From: Paramacrobiotus metropolitanus
Lineage: Eukaryota > Tardigrada > Eutardigrada > Parachela > Macrobiotidae
Assembly (NCBI RefSeq): GCF_019649055.1
Contig: NW_026570222.1
Location: forward strand, 3,224,001-3,288,000
Direction: 5' to 3'
Length of the DNA: 64,000 bases
The position numbers and the translations under genes are program-made. Position 1 is the first letter of the stretch, and every line of letters begins with the position of its first letter. The notes below the pieces were generated by a model. That model was not told where the DNA came from. It saw only the letters and a list, made by a program, of their open reading frames with translations, and searched no databases. Positions 24,501 to 40,394 of this stretch are shown in pieces.

Positions 24501-27500
24501 TAGTTAACGTTCCATGTAAAAGGAAAACAAATAGTGGCAGTCGGCAACGGGGCGGTACGGTGCTACGTAGTACATACTGATGCTGCAGTGAGGCTATCTC
24601 CGAATTATCAACTTTTAATTTTTCCGTCAACTGGCTCTGTTCTTCTTCCGGAGTGCGGCTGATCTGGATCTTCACGTCATCCAGAGTTTTCTGAAGCTCC
24701 CGGATACGTGACAGTGCTTGGCTGGCGTCTTTTTTCAGTGGGGAAAATACCAGTTCCTAAAAATTATGCGCGCTGAGCAAAATTATAAGCGTAAAAAATA
24801 ATCCTACAATACTGTACTCGAAAAAACATCTGCTGTCTGCAGCACGGGTACGGTTCGGTATTAGGTAAGTAATTGTACATAATCAACAAATAGCCCAGCC
24901 CATTTGGTACCGGAATAACACAGGACAGTGGTTAACTCATAATATACAGGTAAATAAGCTCTTTCGCAAATCGTACCTCTTCGATTTTTGCGCGGTCGCC
25001 ATTTTTAAGCTGCTCAAACTGGTTGACCAGTTTCTCTTCCATTTCATCCAGGGTTGCCAGTTCCTCTTGCATTTCGCGATACTTGGCCTGATCTCCGAAA
25101 TTCTGCAGAATTCGCAAAATGTAATCGACTGAATTCGCATGGTAAAATCGCCAGGTATTGAATTCCAGTTACCATTTCTTTCAGTAATGTTTCTCCAGCA
25201 GATTCATATTTGTGCGCTTTGTCCTGCAGTTTTTTAAGTTCAGATTCCCTTCTGAAAATTCCAAATAAAGTTTCCAGTGGTGGAATCGAAACAAAGCCTG
25301 ATTTGACTGGAACTGACCTTTGGCGTTGATTAAGGAGATCCTCAACATCGCCCGTTAAAGCCGCGTTTTGTTGTTTGTGGCTATCTATTTCTGCTCTAAT
25401 TTCTTCGTCCGATATTCCTTTTGCAACGGCTTCTAACATCTATGGTAAACAACAGAAAGGTAAATTAACAAGAAGCATTGAAAAAGAATTGCAAGAAGCA
25501 AGAAATTAACAAGTAGCATTTGACGATTTCTGTACTATTTACATACGTAATTATTGTTGTATTAGAACAAAACGTTTGCAATAATACAGTTTTAAAAATA
25601 TAAGTATACGGACAAACGTCAAACGTGCGCTTTCAGTTTAATAATGAAGTTTCGGAGGGTTTAGTCTTTAGGATGAATGCAACAATTTGCAAGTGCTTTA
25701 CAAGCGCAGCTTTTAGCATTCATGATTACGTAACATTTGTAGATACCGATTCGTAATTATATTGCGTAGTCCTCAGTTCCCCAACAGATTTTGATAAGGC
25801 TGCATGTTCACTTCGGTAAGTCGCGTAGAAATCTTCCAGTGTGGAAAACTCTTTGCATGCGTTGTTAAGTTTATTAATTTCGTTAGTGATTTCCGTTATT
25901 TTGGATCTATGTTCAGCAAAAACACAAAGCGGTTATCTCGGTTTAAATTAATACTTGTATGTTTACTGAGTAAACATACAAGTATTAATTTAAACCGATT
26001 TACTGCCAAGCACAAAGAGGATGACATGTCGGACGCCTACCGGAGAACGGCAAGGAAGTACGGCCTGTCTCGATTATTTCGTGGTTTGTTGCGGCCTGTA
26101 AAATATCAGCAAACCTATGCCTATACGCTTCTGCTTAAAAGCTGATTAGCGACCATAATGCTGTTCTATTATTGTTCGTACTAGTAGACCCCGCGCAAAT
26201 TGCGCGGAGTAAATAATGCATTGGATAAATCACAACTCAGCGCAAAATTAAATCTCATAACTGCAGGTATGTAAATATATGTAAACTCATAACTGCAGGT
26301 TTCATGAACGAAGCGTAGCATTCTATATGCACAAAATACACAATTATGTCCCTGCACACTGCACACTGTGCAGTGCACAGTTGATGTCACGTGATGATAA
26401 TAACTACTGGAAAATTTGTCTGACTGTTTAATTGACTGCAGAATGGTCTAAAACCTGAAATGCAAAATTTTTAAAGTTATTTTTCTCCCAAAAACGGGTG
26501 ACTTTTTTTGTTTCCGATCTGTTTATTTCCAGATCAGTCGCCATCAGTTAAATTTCGTGCGGCTGCTACATAGGGACCCTGTAATTTACAGTATTAAAAC
26601 TTATTCTCCCCTCTTTTTCTTACCATTCTGAGCTTTTTCAACGTATCCGATAACAATTTACTTAAGCACTTTACATCCCAGATTGACCCCTAATGCACCA
26701 CTGCACCTGCCCTTCAACAATCAGTACACTAACAGGTGATAAATTAAAACAGTAATAGTCACCTTTTTCACTATTACTTTGACCACAAAACAAAGTTAAA
26801 CCACTTTAATTAAATGAGGACAGAAGCATTTCGCTGTATTCCCTTCTCCGCTGATAGCTCTTTCTAAAATCGAGGACTTGTGCAAAATTTCTTGCATATT
26901 TGCTGCATCGCGAGCGGAGCTCGCCTTCTGTGACAAACTAACGGAAGTTTTTAAATTTCCCAAACATTCTCTTGTTCTCAATAGTCGCTGGTCAGTAGTG
27001 AAGCATGCAGCTACCTTGCTCAAGGGATTTGGCCCGGTACATAGCACCAAATTCGTGTATCTGTGCGAAAACTTCCACTTTGGCGCACTCCCAAACCCAT
27101 TTTGCTTTGTTTTATGACATACTGCAGCCAGAGGATTTGTATACATTGGCGTGAAAACCGTTTGAGCGCGCAGCACCTGGTTCGGGAGTTATGGCTGTAT
27201 GAAAATTCCAAAAGTTTAAATGCATCCAGGTCTTTCAAAAGTCTCGTTAGCAACCGATCTTCTTCAAATTCTGCATGTAAACGCACATATGCATGAATAT
27301 GGTTTTTACACGGAGGCACAGTTCTGGCACTGTTTTCACATTTTAAAATGAACTTAAAATTCACGAATTTAGTACTATGTACCGGGCCAAATACTTTAAC
27401 TGCAATTCTCGTCTGATGACTGCCAAGCAGTCGCTAAAATGTGCAGCTGCCAGCTTGCTGCCCTTTAAATCAGCCCCAGACACGCAATTCCGCCCTTCTG

Positions 27501-29166
27501 GAACATAATTGTCCACAGAAAAAAAATTAAAAGTTTTTTTTTAAATGTGTCTGTAAATTTTTAACTTCAACAGCAAATCAGTACCAATGGCAACCACCCG
27601 TGGAAGCGTGGCTACTATAAACGGGTTAAACCACCGCAAACGACAGTTCCTTGAAAAAAGTTTTGAGCAGTTGCACGGCGGCTTCATACTCGAAGACTTT
27701 ATAGGTCTTTTTTCTCAGTTCTTCTTTTTTCTTGAAGCTAACTATCCATGAAAAATTTATAAATTTATTCAAGACTATGGAATAATACATAGTCATGATT
27801 CAAAAACTTCAACGTTTTCCGCAGTCCTAGCAAAATTGGCCAACGCGTGAGGGCTATCGAAACAGTGGTGGTCGGTTTGGCAGTGGTGGATTCTTGACTT
27901 TTCCCATTAGCTTTCTATGTTAATGTTTTCTGAAGTTTTTTTTCAAATGTTTGATTTTCTTTAAAAACTGGCTTTTGCTGGCAAATCTGTACGTTAAGGG
28001 CTATCAAACGACCTATCGACGTCGGAGTTTGGTTGAGAGCAGCGCTAACGCATCGATGACACACACCGAATTTCGTTAAGGCTTATCCTTTTATTTATAT
28101 AGATAACTTTGCTTGACCTTTCGCTGATTGGAGCCGACCAGTCTGGACTCGAACTTCTGCAAGCACAAGCACTACTCGTAGCATTAACATAATCAGTGAT
28201 TCCATGGCCTTGAAGAATGTTTCCAGCTTAAATATTATTATATTAGTGAAATCAGGTGTACAAAATTAGTATGAACAGTATTACAAAATATATTGTTACA
28301 GTATTACCATTCCCGGCACTTGATCGCGCTGTGCCCGGCCTTGCTGCTGTTCCAGGTCTCACCGCATTCTACAATGAGATTTTCAATCCTTTATTTCGTT
28401 TCCCCAATGCATATACTGTTTAGCCATCATTGAATGATCCACTGGCCATGGGGTTACTGACGATGATCGTTATTTTAAACAACAAAAAAATTTTACCCCG
28501 GCTTGAGCTGCCAAACGAGACGCAGTTCCCGGCCGACCAACTGCTGCAAAGAAAGTTTTCCATCGTTTTCTTCATTGGTACTAGAACACTACACAGTGCC
28601 CAATTGTTGTCATGCATAAGCCATAGATTCAGATCTTAAGATCTAAAGCTATTTGCAACAAACATTTGCAAAGTAGCAGCATATTGTAGCAGCATTAAAC
28701 ATCAGTTTACCAGCGGATTCGGGTCTTCCTTGCTGCATCGCTGGATAATTGCTATAATAATCCGCAACGGTGAGATCGGTTTTGAAATTTCTCTACGTCG
28801 CACTGAACTCAAGCAAACGTCGACATAGTAATACGAACAATTACCATCTCTGTAGTAAATTCTGGCACAATTTTGAAGAGGTAAAAGTGTACTACTCGAC
28901 GTACTCGTAGTAATCCCGAGTCTCGCGGATAATTCATCCTCGTATAGTGTACACTGTGCATGCACTACAGTACGTATAATACGCAGTACTGCTAATGCCA
29001 ACCTATTCTCATCAATCGAAACTTGTGCACGATGAACACGCGGTATACGTAGGTGCGTTATTACAGTACGTACTTACTCCAGTTTTTGCCGGCAGTGGTG
29101 CTGTACACGCCTTTGCATGTTATCCCGGAGAGCCGGTATTAAGTGAGGTGGGATATCGAAAGACAT
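21590..29166 (-). CDS. IFT74: Intraflagellar transport protein 74
   Basis: IFT74 is a coiled-coil subunit of the IFT-B1 core that pairs with IFT81 to carry tubulin into cilia. Nineteen exons: 29078-29166, 28711-28751, 28497-28543, 28308-28368, 28176-28226, 26041-26095, 25747-25906, 25318-25439, 25173-25251, 24977-25102, 24578-24756, 24254-24369, 24079-24119, 23823-23879, 23370-23540, 23160-23279, 22913-23038, 22784-22844 and 21590-21723. Phases close throughout, giving 611 residues (human 600). The basic low-complexity N-terminus has GRPGTASRLA and RPGTAARPGTAR. Diagnostic matches to vertebrate IFT74 follow: RPYFLAVLRSKITEI, NFGDQAKYREMQ, SRTPEEEQ with DNSEIASLQHQ, and LLGRLSRNVAAL. The remainder is coiled coil to the end (SLRGEEE). 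Introns hold a TIR element, a perfect palindrome and a Helitron-like insertion. In an animal with few cilia, use in sensory cilia and sperm is likely (inference). Confidence 0.92.
21874..22555. mobile_element. Non-autonomous TIR element (MITE-like) in last IFT74 intron
   Basis: A 682-bp unit with long, imperfect terminal inverted repeats of about 160 bp. The left end is cagttccccgtcaccggcta; the right end, read on the other strand, is cagggccccgtcaccggcta. Similarity continues inward through a shared gctgctgtgatgaatgggcg block and ctgtgctgtag. It is flanked on both sides by TTA (21871-21873 and 22556-22558), a 3-bp candidate target duplication of the kind made by PIF/Harbinger elements. The interior has no transposase. 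It lies between IFT74 exons 22784-22844 and 21590-21723. Family assignment is tentative. Confidence 0.8.
25938..25998. repeat. Perfect 61-nt palindrome inside an IFT74 intron
   Basis: Arms 25938-25967 and 25969-25998 are perfect 30-nt reverse complements around one central base. The left arm starts tcggtttaaattaatacttg. It fills almost half of the 134-nt intron 25907-26040, so the pre-mRNA intron could fold into a hairpin. It has no transposon-like ends. Confidence 0.95.
26181..28103 (-). mobile_element. Helitron-like non-autonomous element, 1.9 kb
   Basis: Read on the minus strand, the 5' end (at 28103) is TCTATATAAATAAAAGG, a typical animal Helitron start. The 3' end (at 26181) is CTAG, and a CCGCGCAATTTGCGCGG hairpin (26191-26207) sits 10 nt before the terminus. 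The base before the 5' end is A and the base after the 3' end is T, as expected for insertion between A and T without target duplication. I found no Rep or helicase motifs, so it is probably non-autonomous. It lies in the intron between IFT74 exons 28176-28226 and 26041-26095 in the same orientation as the gene, which explains why that intron is about 2 kb. Open frames inside (for example 26796-27176) are unrecognised. Confidence 0.8.
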
Positions 29167-30630
29167 GATTCATGAACTCAGGCTCAGCTGCCTGGAAATG
29201 TCCCAGCTTTGCTCTTCCCAAGATACGCTTTTGCTACTAGACGGTCATGGTTTAGGTAAATAGCGAGAACACAAGTAAGTACTCGTATCTGTGACTGTAA
29301 TTCGGCTGAATGTGGCAGAAATCGATAAAATAGCATTCAAAAAGCGCGGCAGATCGAATACGGCTATACGAATAGGTGATTTGGGAATGTCTACTAAGTC
29401 GATAATGTTTTTATCCTGAAATTTTAGCGTATGGTTCTAAAATAAAATGCGTTTGTCTTTGTTCTAAGTTATTAACTATTTTTATTTGTTGATTTTGCTA
29501 CCGGTTCAAGATTTCAAGTATAAATATAAATAACACAGAAGGATCTTATATTAATAATATTTGTACCAATTATTATACTTTGTTGCACGCAATTGTGAAA
29601 ACTTCCGGTAATCTTACAGGATTTTGATTGTATTTCCACACTTACTTGGTAAATGGCGTTGACTCATTACAAACAGTCCGGTATATTGCAAACGGGATAA
29701 TATTATTTATTCCCGTAGGACATCGCATGAAAACCGGGCGTGGCCAAAGAATACCGAAACTGTACTAATCTGCATGGGAAGATTTGGGTTGGATGAGCTA
29801 GCAGTGATCCAAACGGGATCGATGATCTAGTGCGCTTTGGGTTTTGGTGAGTCAGTAGTGTGATGGGGATCGTGGTACAGTAAAATTATACAGTGTCAGA
29901 ATTTAAATGTTTTAAGGTTTTTTTCTCGAAGATTTTGTGGCATCACGTCTGTGTTTTTCTGCTCTTAACATGTACGTAAGTACAAATTTGCCGTTTTCAA
30001 CCACGCGATAACGAAGGTATTTAAAACGTAAGTTCTGTTTTTTTACACTATGATTATGAGATACTTTTATATTTTAGCAGCTTTTTAATGCAAGTAGGTA
30101 CTGAATTTACTCTTGTCCTGAATAAATACGTAATTAAATTAGTTTCTTGTTTACTTTAAATGTGCCGAACGCATGTGGATGCGTATTGCACGGTCATAAG
30201 AGTAAATAACTGATATTTCGATAGCAACTGCGCTGTACTAATTATTAGCCTGTCTGGTTTATGTGTGACTAATCAGAGGCAACGACAGTTCGTGATCGTT
30301 TACTTACTTCACCAGCCAGAAGGTTGAAGTGGTATGTAACCGCCTGGTTTATAGCATTTTGACGCGTCGATTAGAGCTGTTCTGCTTCACAGTCACACTG
30401 TGCCAAATGCTGAACTTCGCGCCAACATGGCAAGTTTCCTGGAGTAGCTGATTCAGCACTTCATTTTTCTGATTTCCATAGACCCATCACCTGGTGGCTG
30501 TTTGCTGTCTTTTCAGTGAATGGAAGTTATTACAAGTATTTATTAAGCGATATTTTTGTACAGCTGGGATCGCGCATATCGTGGCTGGCGTTAAAGTGGA
30601 AACAGCACCACAGTACCTGAATCCCTGATA
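29167..30630. promoter_or_regulatory. Divergent promoter region of IFT74 and kinesin-13
   Basis: 1.46 kb separates the IFT74 start (minus) from the kinesin-13 start (plus), so both promoters should lie here. I see no gene, CpG-type block or clear TATA element. Confidence 0.5.
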
Positions 30631-34668
<4,038 letters not shown>

Positions 34669-35327
34669 GCGAATTTGTAAATGCATCGAAGATGTGGATT
34701 AAATTCTTTTATACTCGCGCGTCGCTTGTTGAGAGTTTCTGTGATGTTTCCTTAAGATTCCCTGCGTTTGACAAGTTTCCGTAAATTTTTTGCATTCCCT
34801 GCTTTTGGCATCTGTTTGTCCTTAATCCAGAAGTCTGAGCGAGCTAGTCGTTATTTATTTTCGGAAATTTCTATGTGATGCCTGTTTATTTCGTGTGGGT
34901 ATTGCGTACTTTTATCTATACATTTTCTAAGTTTTCATCTGGTGTCTGATGGACCGTTTTTTTAGATCTTGCAGGTTTGAGAACGGATCTTGAGTATTTG
35001 GTTTCTCACTTTTTGTGTATGCCGTACTATGTGCATCAAGTGATTATGTTTCCAGTGCGTTCAATTTGCTATAATAATATTAAGTACCTACTGGTTTGTG
35101 CCGAATTGTCCGTTAAATCTGGGATAATAAAGACTTTTTTCATATATACTTGTATTTCGTCATGTGAAGTGTGATATGCGGTAAATCGTTCCTGTGCAAT
35201 TTTTTTAACACAAAAAAAAACTTCATGAAAGTTGTTTTCAACATCGAAATAAAAAATCAGATCAATATGAACAACAAAACAAGCGCAATCAATCACTAAA
35301 TAACTTTAAAACATAAATATCAGTTTG
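34669..35327. other. 3' flank of kinesin-13, convergent spacer
   Basis: Holds the kinesin-13 3'UTR, with AATAAA at 35126-35131, and the 3' side of the BED/hAT gene on the other strand. No further gene is seen. Confidence 0.5.
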
Positions 35328-38300
35328 CTACAATGGCTCCCGTTTTGCTGCAATATTACTGGCTGCGCGATTTCCAAGGTCAGCAGCAATCCATGAGTTA
35401 AGACATACGTAGAGTATCAGCTCTTCTTCGTCCAAACGATTGCGCAACCGTCCTGAGCGCAGCTCCTTAACGAAAAGCTGATCACTTGTTGCAGAAGTGG
35501 CTGGAATGCAAACGTAATCCATGGCCATTTGAGCCAAATGAGGATAAACCTTTTTGTGACTTTCCCACCATTCCAGAGGATCCACTTCGGCCTGCTCGAC
35601 AGCTGTATTTAAATACTGATTCAATTCATCAATCTGTGGCTGAGCCAAACTTTCTCGATTCTTTTTGAGAATTGCTGACATCAACGATCCGGCTTTGTAA
35701 TTCGACGAGCCAACTGCAAAAAAATTCACAAATTACGAAATTCGTACTATACGAAGGTGAGTGAAATAAATCATTAATAATGAGAATGTATTGATGATTC
35801 TGAGCAGCAAAGAATAAACTATAAAGATGACCAAATCCGGTGCAAAAAGATATAAAAACATCATCACTACAGTGTTCGAACCGGAAGTTATGGCCGCAGC
35901 ATCGGTCGGTCCAGCTGGTTGGAGATAGCGAGAGAAAACATTACGCAGACTGTCTTCCACGCCCTGTCGGTTGACCTGGTGAGGAATGGTGTGTAGTTTA
36001 TGCCGCGGATCCAGCACCGTACCAAAGAAATACACATCCGAAAACAGATTTTGCATAACCTTCCTTGTACGTTCTAACATCTCTGTCGCTAATTTCTTCC
36101 ACCACGTAGGATGGTCAGCACTGTCCTTTTGCTGGACAAGGCAATTCGTTAAGTATTCCATTAATGGCAGCACGTTGGACAGAGCGGGATAGTCTGTCTT
36201 TCCGATATCCGTTGCAGCCAGATGGAAATTACTGACCAAATCCAGTGATAGTTCCAGTACTCGCCAGTCATCTTCCGAAAACTCCGTATAAGCAGCCTGT
36301 GAGTGCGCTATGAATTCGTCAATTACAGGTCGCATTTTCACAGTCGCATCCAGCATGGCTACCGTCGAAGTCCAAGAACCTGGTAGAAACATCATAAAAT
36401 GCTAAAAACTAATTCCGTTGCTTATGCCCCTAATATTTGTGTTCCTAGTCACAACAAATTCCAATGTTACAGTATCGACGTACCTGGAATGTCTAGTTTT
36501 ATTTCCGTATAATCATGAATGAGCAGTGCTGCGGTGTGCGCCAAATCTCCCATTCTCCGCTGGTTAATCAGGGTTTTCAGGAATCGTCGAACATTGTTCA
36601 GATGGTCCTGCACGTGATCCAGTGCCGGCTGCACGCATGCGGTCAAGCCCCAACCAATACATCGGACGTGCGATGCGGGCAAGCCCGGCTTGGTTATGAC
36701 TGCCGTTTTGTTGCACAAATTAAAAGCTTCCATAGCTCGCTCATTTGCCGTCGTTACGGCCAACACCCTATGTGCAATACCGTAGTCATCTAACACCGCC
36801 ACCAGTGAATCCCGGATACTGTCCGCGCTGTTATCCGGCGTCATCAACAAACAATCCAGAATAAAGCGTAGTGGTTCCCATTTTTCTGACATAACGTGCG
36901 CCGTAACAATTAGGTACACCTGATCAATGGCGGATGTCCACAATTCCAGGCTGATCGACACCCGGTTCAGTGTTTCCGCCAGATATCTCTTAACTTCCTC
37001 CCGCTTTTTCGCAAACAAGGCTCGAATACGACCAGTCAGAACCGTGGTGTCAGCCGGTTTCCCTGTATAAGTCCGGTAAATGCCACTAAACGCATCTATG
37101 ACCTCGGCCACTGGAATATGCTCCCGGACAACTGTTTTCAGGAAGATCTCATCAGCATTAGCGGGCGGTATATAGGATTTTCCAGCAGATTTTAGTCTGG
37201 GCGTTGCCGGTGGTAACATAGGTAATCCCACCGCCGGAGACGCAGAGGCAAGAAGGTTGGGCGGCAGAGAATTCGCTAACTGCATTTGCTCCAATTTGAT
37301 GCCGTTCTGCGCAGCTGGAGGCAGCGGAGGGGAAGCATCGACGGCATCATGGGTGTCCAAATGGCGCTGTAGACCGCTGGTCGAAGCCGTTGTCGCGTAC
37401 ACCTGTCCTCACCAAAAATTATCTTTTAGAATTACTGCCATTGATTTACAAGTTACAAATTAGTGGTTACGTTAGTGAGCTAGTGGTATATACCTAAGCA
37501 TAATAAGGCTCCAATTCATAACTAACCGGTGTTTCGAGCCATATTACGTGAAGTGAAAAAAGAAACCTTAAAAAATGATTTCCATGTGGCAGCCCAACAA
37601 ACACTCAGTCCGCCTGCGGATGAATGGTTAGTCTGTTGATGCATCAATTTGACTGTAGCAGCTTTATAGTTATACGATTAAGGAAAATGCTAGTTTTATA
37701 GTTATACGAACTAAGAAAAATACAAGGCCAGCAAAAATTCGAGCTAGTAATTACCTTTTCTACTTAAGTAAAAAACAATTTTCACTTTCGATGACATCAA
37801 GCAGCTTCGAAAAAGTGGAAAAATCGAAATACCGTACCAAATTTCGGGCACTGAAAAATGGTCAGCGTGCAATTACGGTCACGTGAGTAAAGGTCTTTTT
37901 GTCCTACGCATACTGGAAGAGTGGAAGTACTCGTATCATACGAGAGAAATGCTATTGCTTACCTTGCCACAGACCCGGCACTGCGGCCGCCCGTCATCCA
38001 ACCGATGAAACTGTCCCCATACCGCACTCTTATACCGCGTTCTACTGGGCACCGCCGTTCCGGTTACGGTGGCAGTGGTGGTGCCCACCTGGAGGGTAGC
38101 CACCGGCGGCGACTCCAGTCCAACCGTCGAACGCTTGACGCGCTTCGGAGTCGGACTAACTTGGCTTTGTTGGGCCTGTTGCGCGGCAATAGCTGTGCTA
38201 ATAGCCGGTGCCAATCCGGTGACGGTGACCGTGTTGCTGAGGGGATTGATGGTCACTTCCATGGCCGACTGTGCTGTGCTCAGCACCTGATCCGTCTGTT

Positions 38301-38619
38301 CGCCAAAGTGTTTCTCCAGGTGTTTACGCAGTGCGCCGGTGGCCGTATTCGTGGAAAAGATCTTCTGACAGACTTTGCAAGTTTTTGAATGATCGGAATG
38401 GCGCTCGTAGAAGCGCCAGACTTCACTCTGACGTCGATGCATGCGCGGCTGGGAACTCCCGGAAATATCACCTGCGGCGGCCTTGGGGCCTCGCCGGTTC
38501 CGACTGGCGACCGCCTCAGTTGGCGGGAGGAGGGCATCAGTGGCGTCGCCATTGCCTTCGCTTGCGCCTTCGCTCACTTCTTCGCTGTATTCTTCTAAAT
38601 CCAGATTATGTCGAGCCAT
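35328..38619 (-). CDS. BED zinc-finger protein derived from hAT transposase
   Basis: Four minus-strand exons: 37963-38619, 36484-37402, 35882-36379 and 35328-35713. They join in frame to give 819 residues. The first two junctions are clear; the 35882 donor (CCG|GTTCGA) is weak and chosen by phase. Two BED-type fingers are present: CKVCQKIFSTNT...LRKHLEKH and CRVCGKVYATTASTSGLQRH, the second split by an intron. Then comes a hAT-like catalytic region: a target-binding stretch with SISLELWTSAIDQVYLIVTA, VRCIGWGLTACVQPAL and FFGTVLDPRHKL. The C-terminal dimerisation block is DPLEWWESHKKVYPHL followed by YVCIPATSATSDQLF. I see no flanking TIRs or 8-bp duplications, and the gene has introns and no stop codons. 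These points favour a host (ZBED-like) gene over a live transposon. DNA binding is likely; its role is unknown. Confidence 0.85.
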
Positions 38620-40394
38620 CTAAATAAAATAAATATAAAAGTCAAATATAAAAAAATTACTTTTAGCAGGGTTCTGCCCAGTCCAACTGTAATGCTGTAC
38701 GTAGTAAAATTTCATGCATCATATCACGACGGATACCGCATAAAATCTTCCGGCATAATCATACATGCCCATTGCCTAGGTAGACTAAAATCTTAAAAAT
38801 GAACAATATTATACGTAAGTCTTTCTGTTTTGCGGTGTTCAAGAACTCCTAGAATGTTCCATAAAAATTTTACAAAAGCATTAAATCATTATTAAACTGA
38901 ACCACCATAGACTTTTTCATTTTTAAAGATGTTTATACTCATCGTGCGACAGCCTACAGGAGAATCATCAGATCTCAGAGAGGGGCTGCAGTTGCAGGCG
39001 TGCTTACGGTATTCGGCGGGGAAGGCTTAAAATTAATTGTAATGTGTGTAAGGTTTTAACTTTTACGGCAATTTAAACTATCACTAGAAGTATTGTTATC
39101 AATAATATTTACACGGCAACAACTTGAAAGTGAAATTTCAAGATTAAACCTGTACGATCTGATATTATTTATTAACAATTAGCATCCTAACTAGCTAAAG
39201 CATCTGCATGAATGCAAATTATCACTATTTTCCTCGAGATTTATCGGCATATATTAGCGCACCGATCCTCGAAGTTTGCATAAAAACTAATAGGGTGTAG
39301 TAAATGTTGGCTCAAAAAGACGATGTATGAAATGCGGCATTGCTTCTGGTTAGCTATGGTCACACTGTGGTCCTTTAAACAAATGCAGTATAGTATGCTC
39401 GAACACAACCTCATCCTTCAAATGTGATCAAATTACATTGTAATTAAAACTGCGATATTAACTTTTACCAAAATTAGGTTAGTAACGGCTATAACCTACG
39501 GTTTTGTTTCTAATTTTAACAATCACCGCTACAAAATTTAAAATCCTTACTTTGATGACGGTTTGACGGTCCGTTGCGAACAAAACTGTTTTGAAGAGAT
39601 CAAATGGCCCGGACGCGGGCGAAATCATTAAACGATAGTTCGGGCAGCCAGCGGTATCCTAAACCTAAAAACTACAAAACTGACGAAAACCCAAGCTGCA
39701 ACTGGGCTGCAAAATGGCGACCGACTCATCGGCATGCTATGTGGTAAGCGCATGCAGCTCAAGCCTCAAGGCACAACGTGATACTCGGAAGGGTTGTACA
39801 GTAGCGAGGCGAGGCTTGAAAAGAGCACGTCTCTCGATTGTCGGACACCAATAAAGAGTAAAAACCCCCTGTGAGATTGCCTAAGGGTGCCCCACTCTGC
39901 AGTCGGAGTCGGGTCAAGCTCAAAAAGACCGAAACACTCCGAACCGAATGGAACAGTGGAGTTCGAGTTCGACTGCGAGACTTGCAGTTTGTCAGCCTGA
40001 ACGAAGCTGGCGCCTTGGCGGTCTTTTTACAGTAATTATGAAGATCCGGAAACTGGAAAGTTCAGAATCCGAACGGTCCTAATCCTACATCGGTAGAGCA
40101 AGATTTGTCTCTACTATTTTCGAATTTCCATAGGATCGTTATAATTTATTTAATAAAAATCCCTGTACCTGCCAGCAATATTTGCAATTTGGCCAAAGAA
40201 AATTACGCTTTTCAACTATTCACAGCATCTACTGTATTATTATTGTGCTATGGATACGTTATTTCAACATATTCCATCATCTATAAGTACTTGAACGCTA
40301 ACAAATTAGTAATAATATGCGTACAAGTACAAAATCGGAAAAAATTATCAGAAAAAGCGATATTCAAGAAGTACAGCAAAACGAGAGCGTACTC
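38620..40394. other. Intergenic; GC-richer block at 39.59-40.09 kb
   Basis: AT-rich spacer apart from a clearly GC-richer block around 39590-40090. In that block an ATG at 39603 (plus) opens a 47-codon frame (MARTRAKSLNDSSGSQRYP...) that runs into a consensus donor, ATGTG|GTAAGC, at about 39742. A second ATG in another frame (MATDSSACYV) reaches the same donor. I found no downstream exon before POLD3, so this may be a short gene, a non-coding first exon or a transposon remnant. Confidence 0.35.

Noticed and set aside
26796-27364. Open frames inside the Helitron-like element
   Set aside because: No Rep or helicase motifs and frames on both strands; probably chance in a non-autonomous element.
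35328-38619. Active hAT transposon
   Set aside because: No terminal inverted repeats or 8-bp duplications were seen near the ends, and the gene is split by introns.
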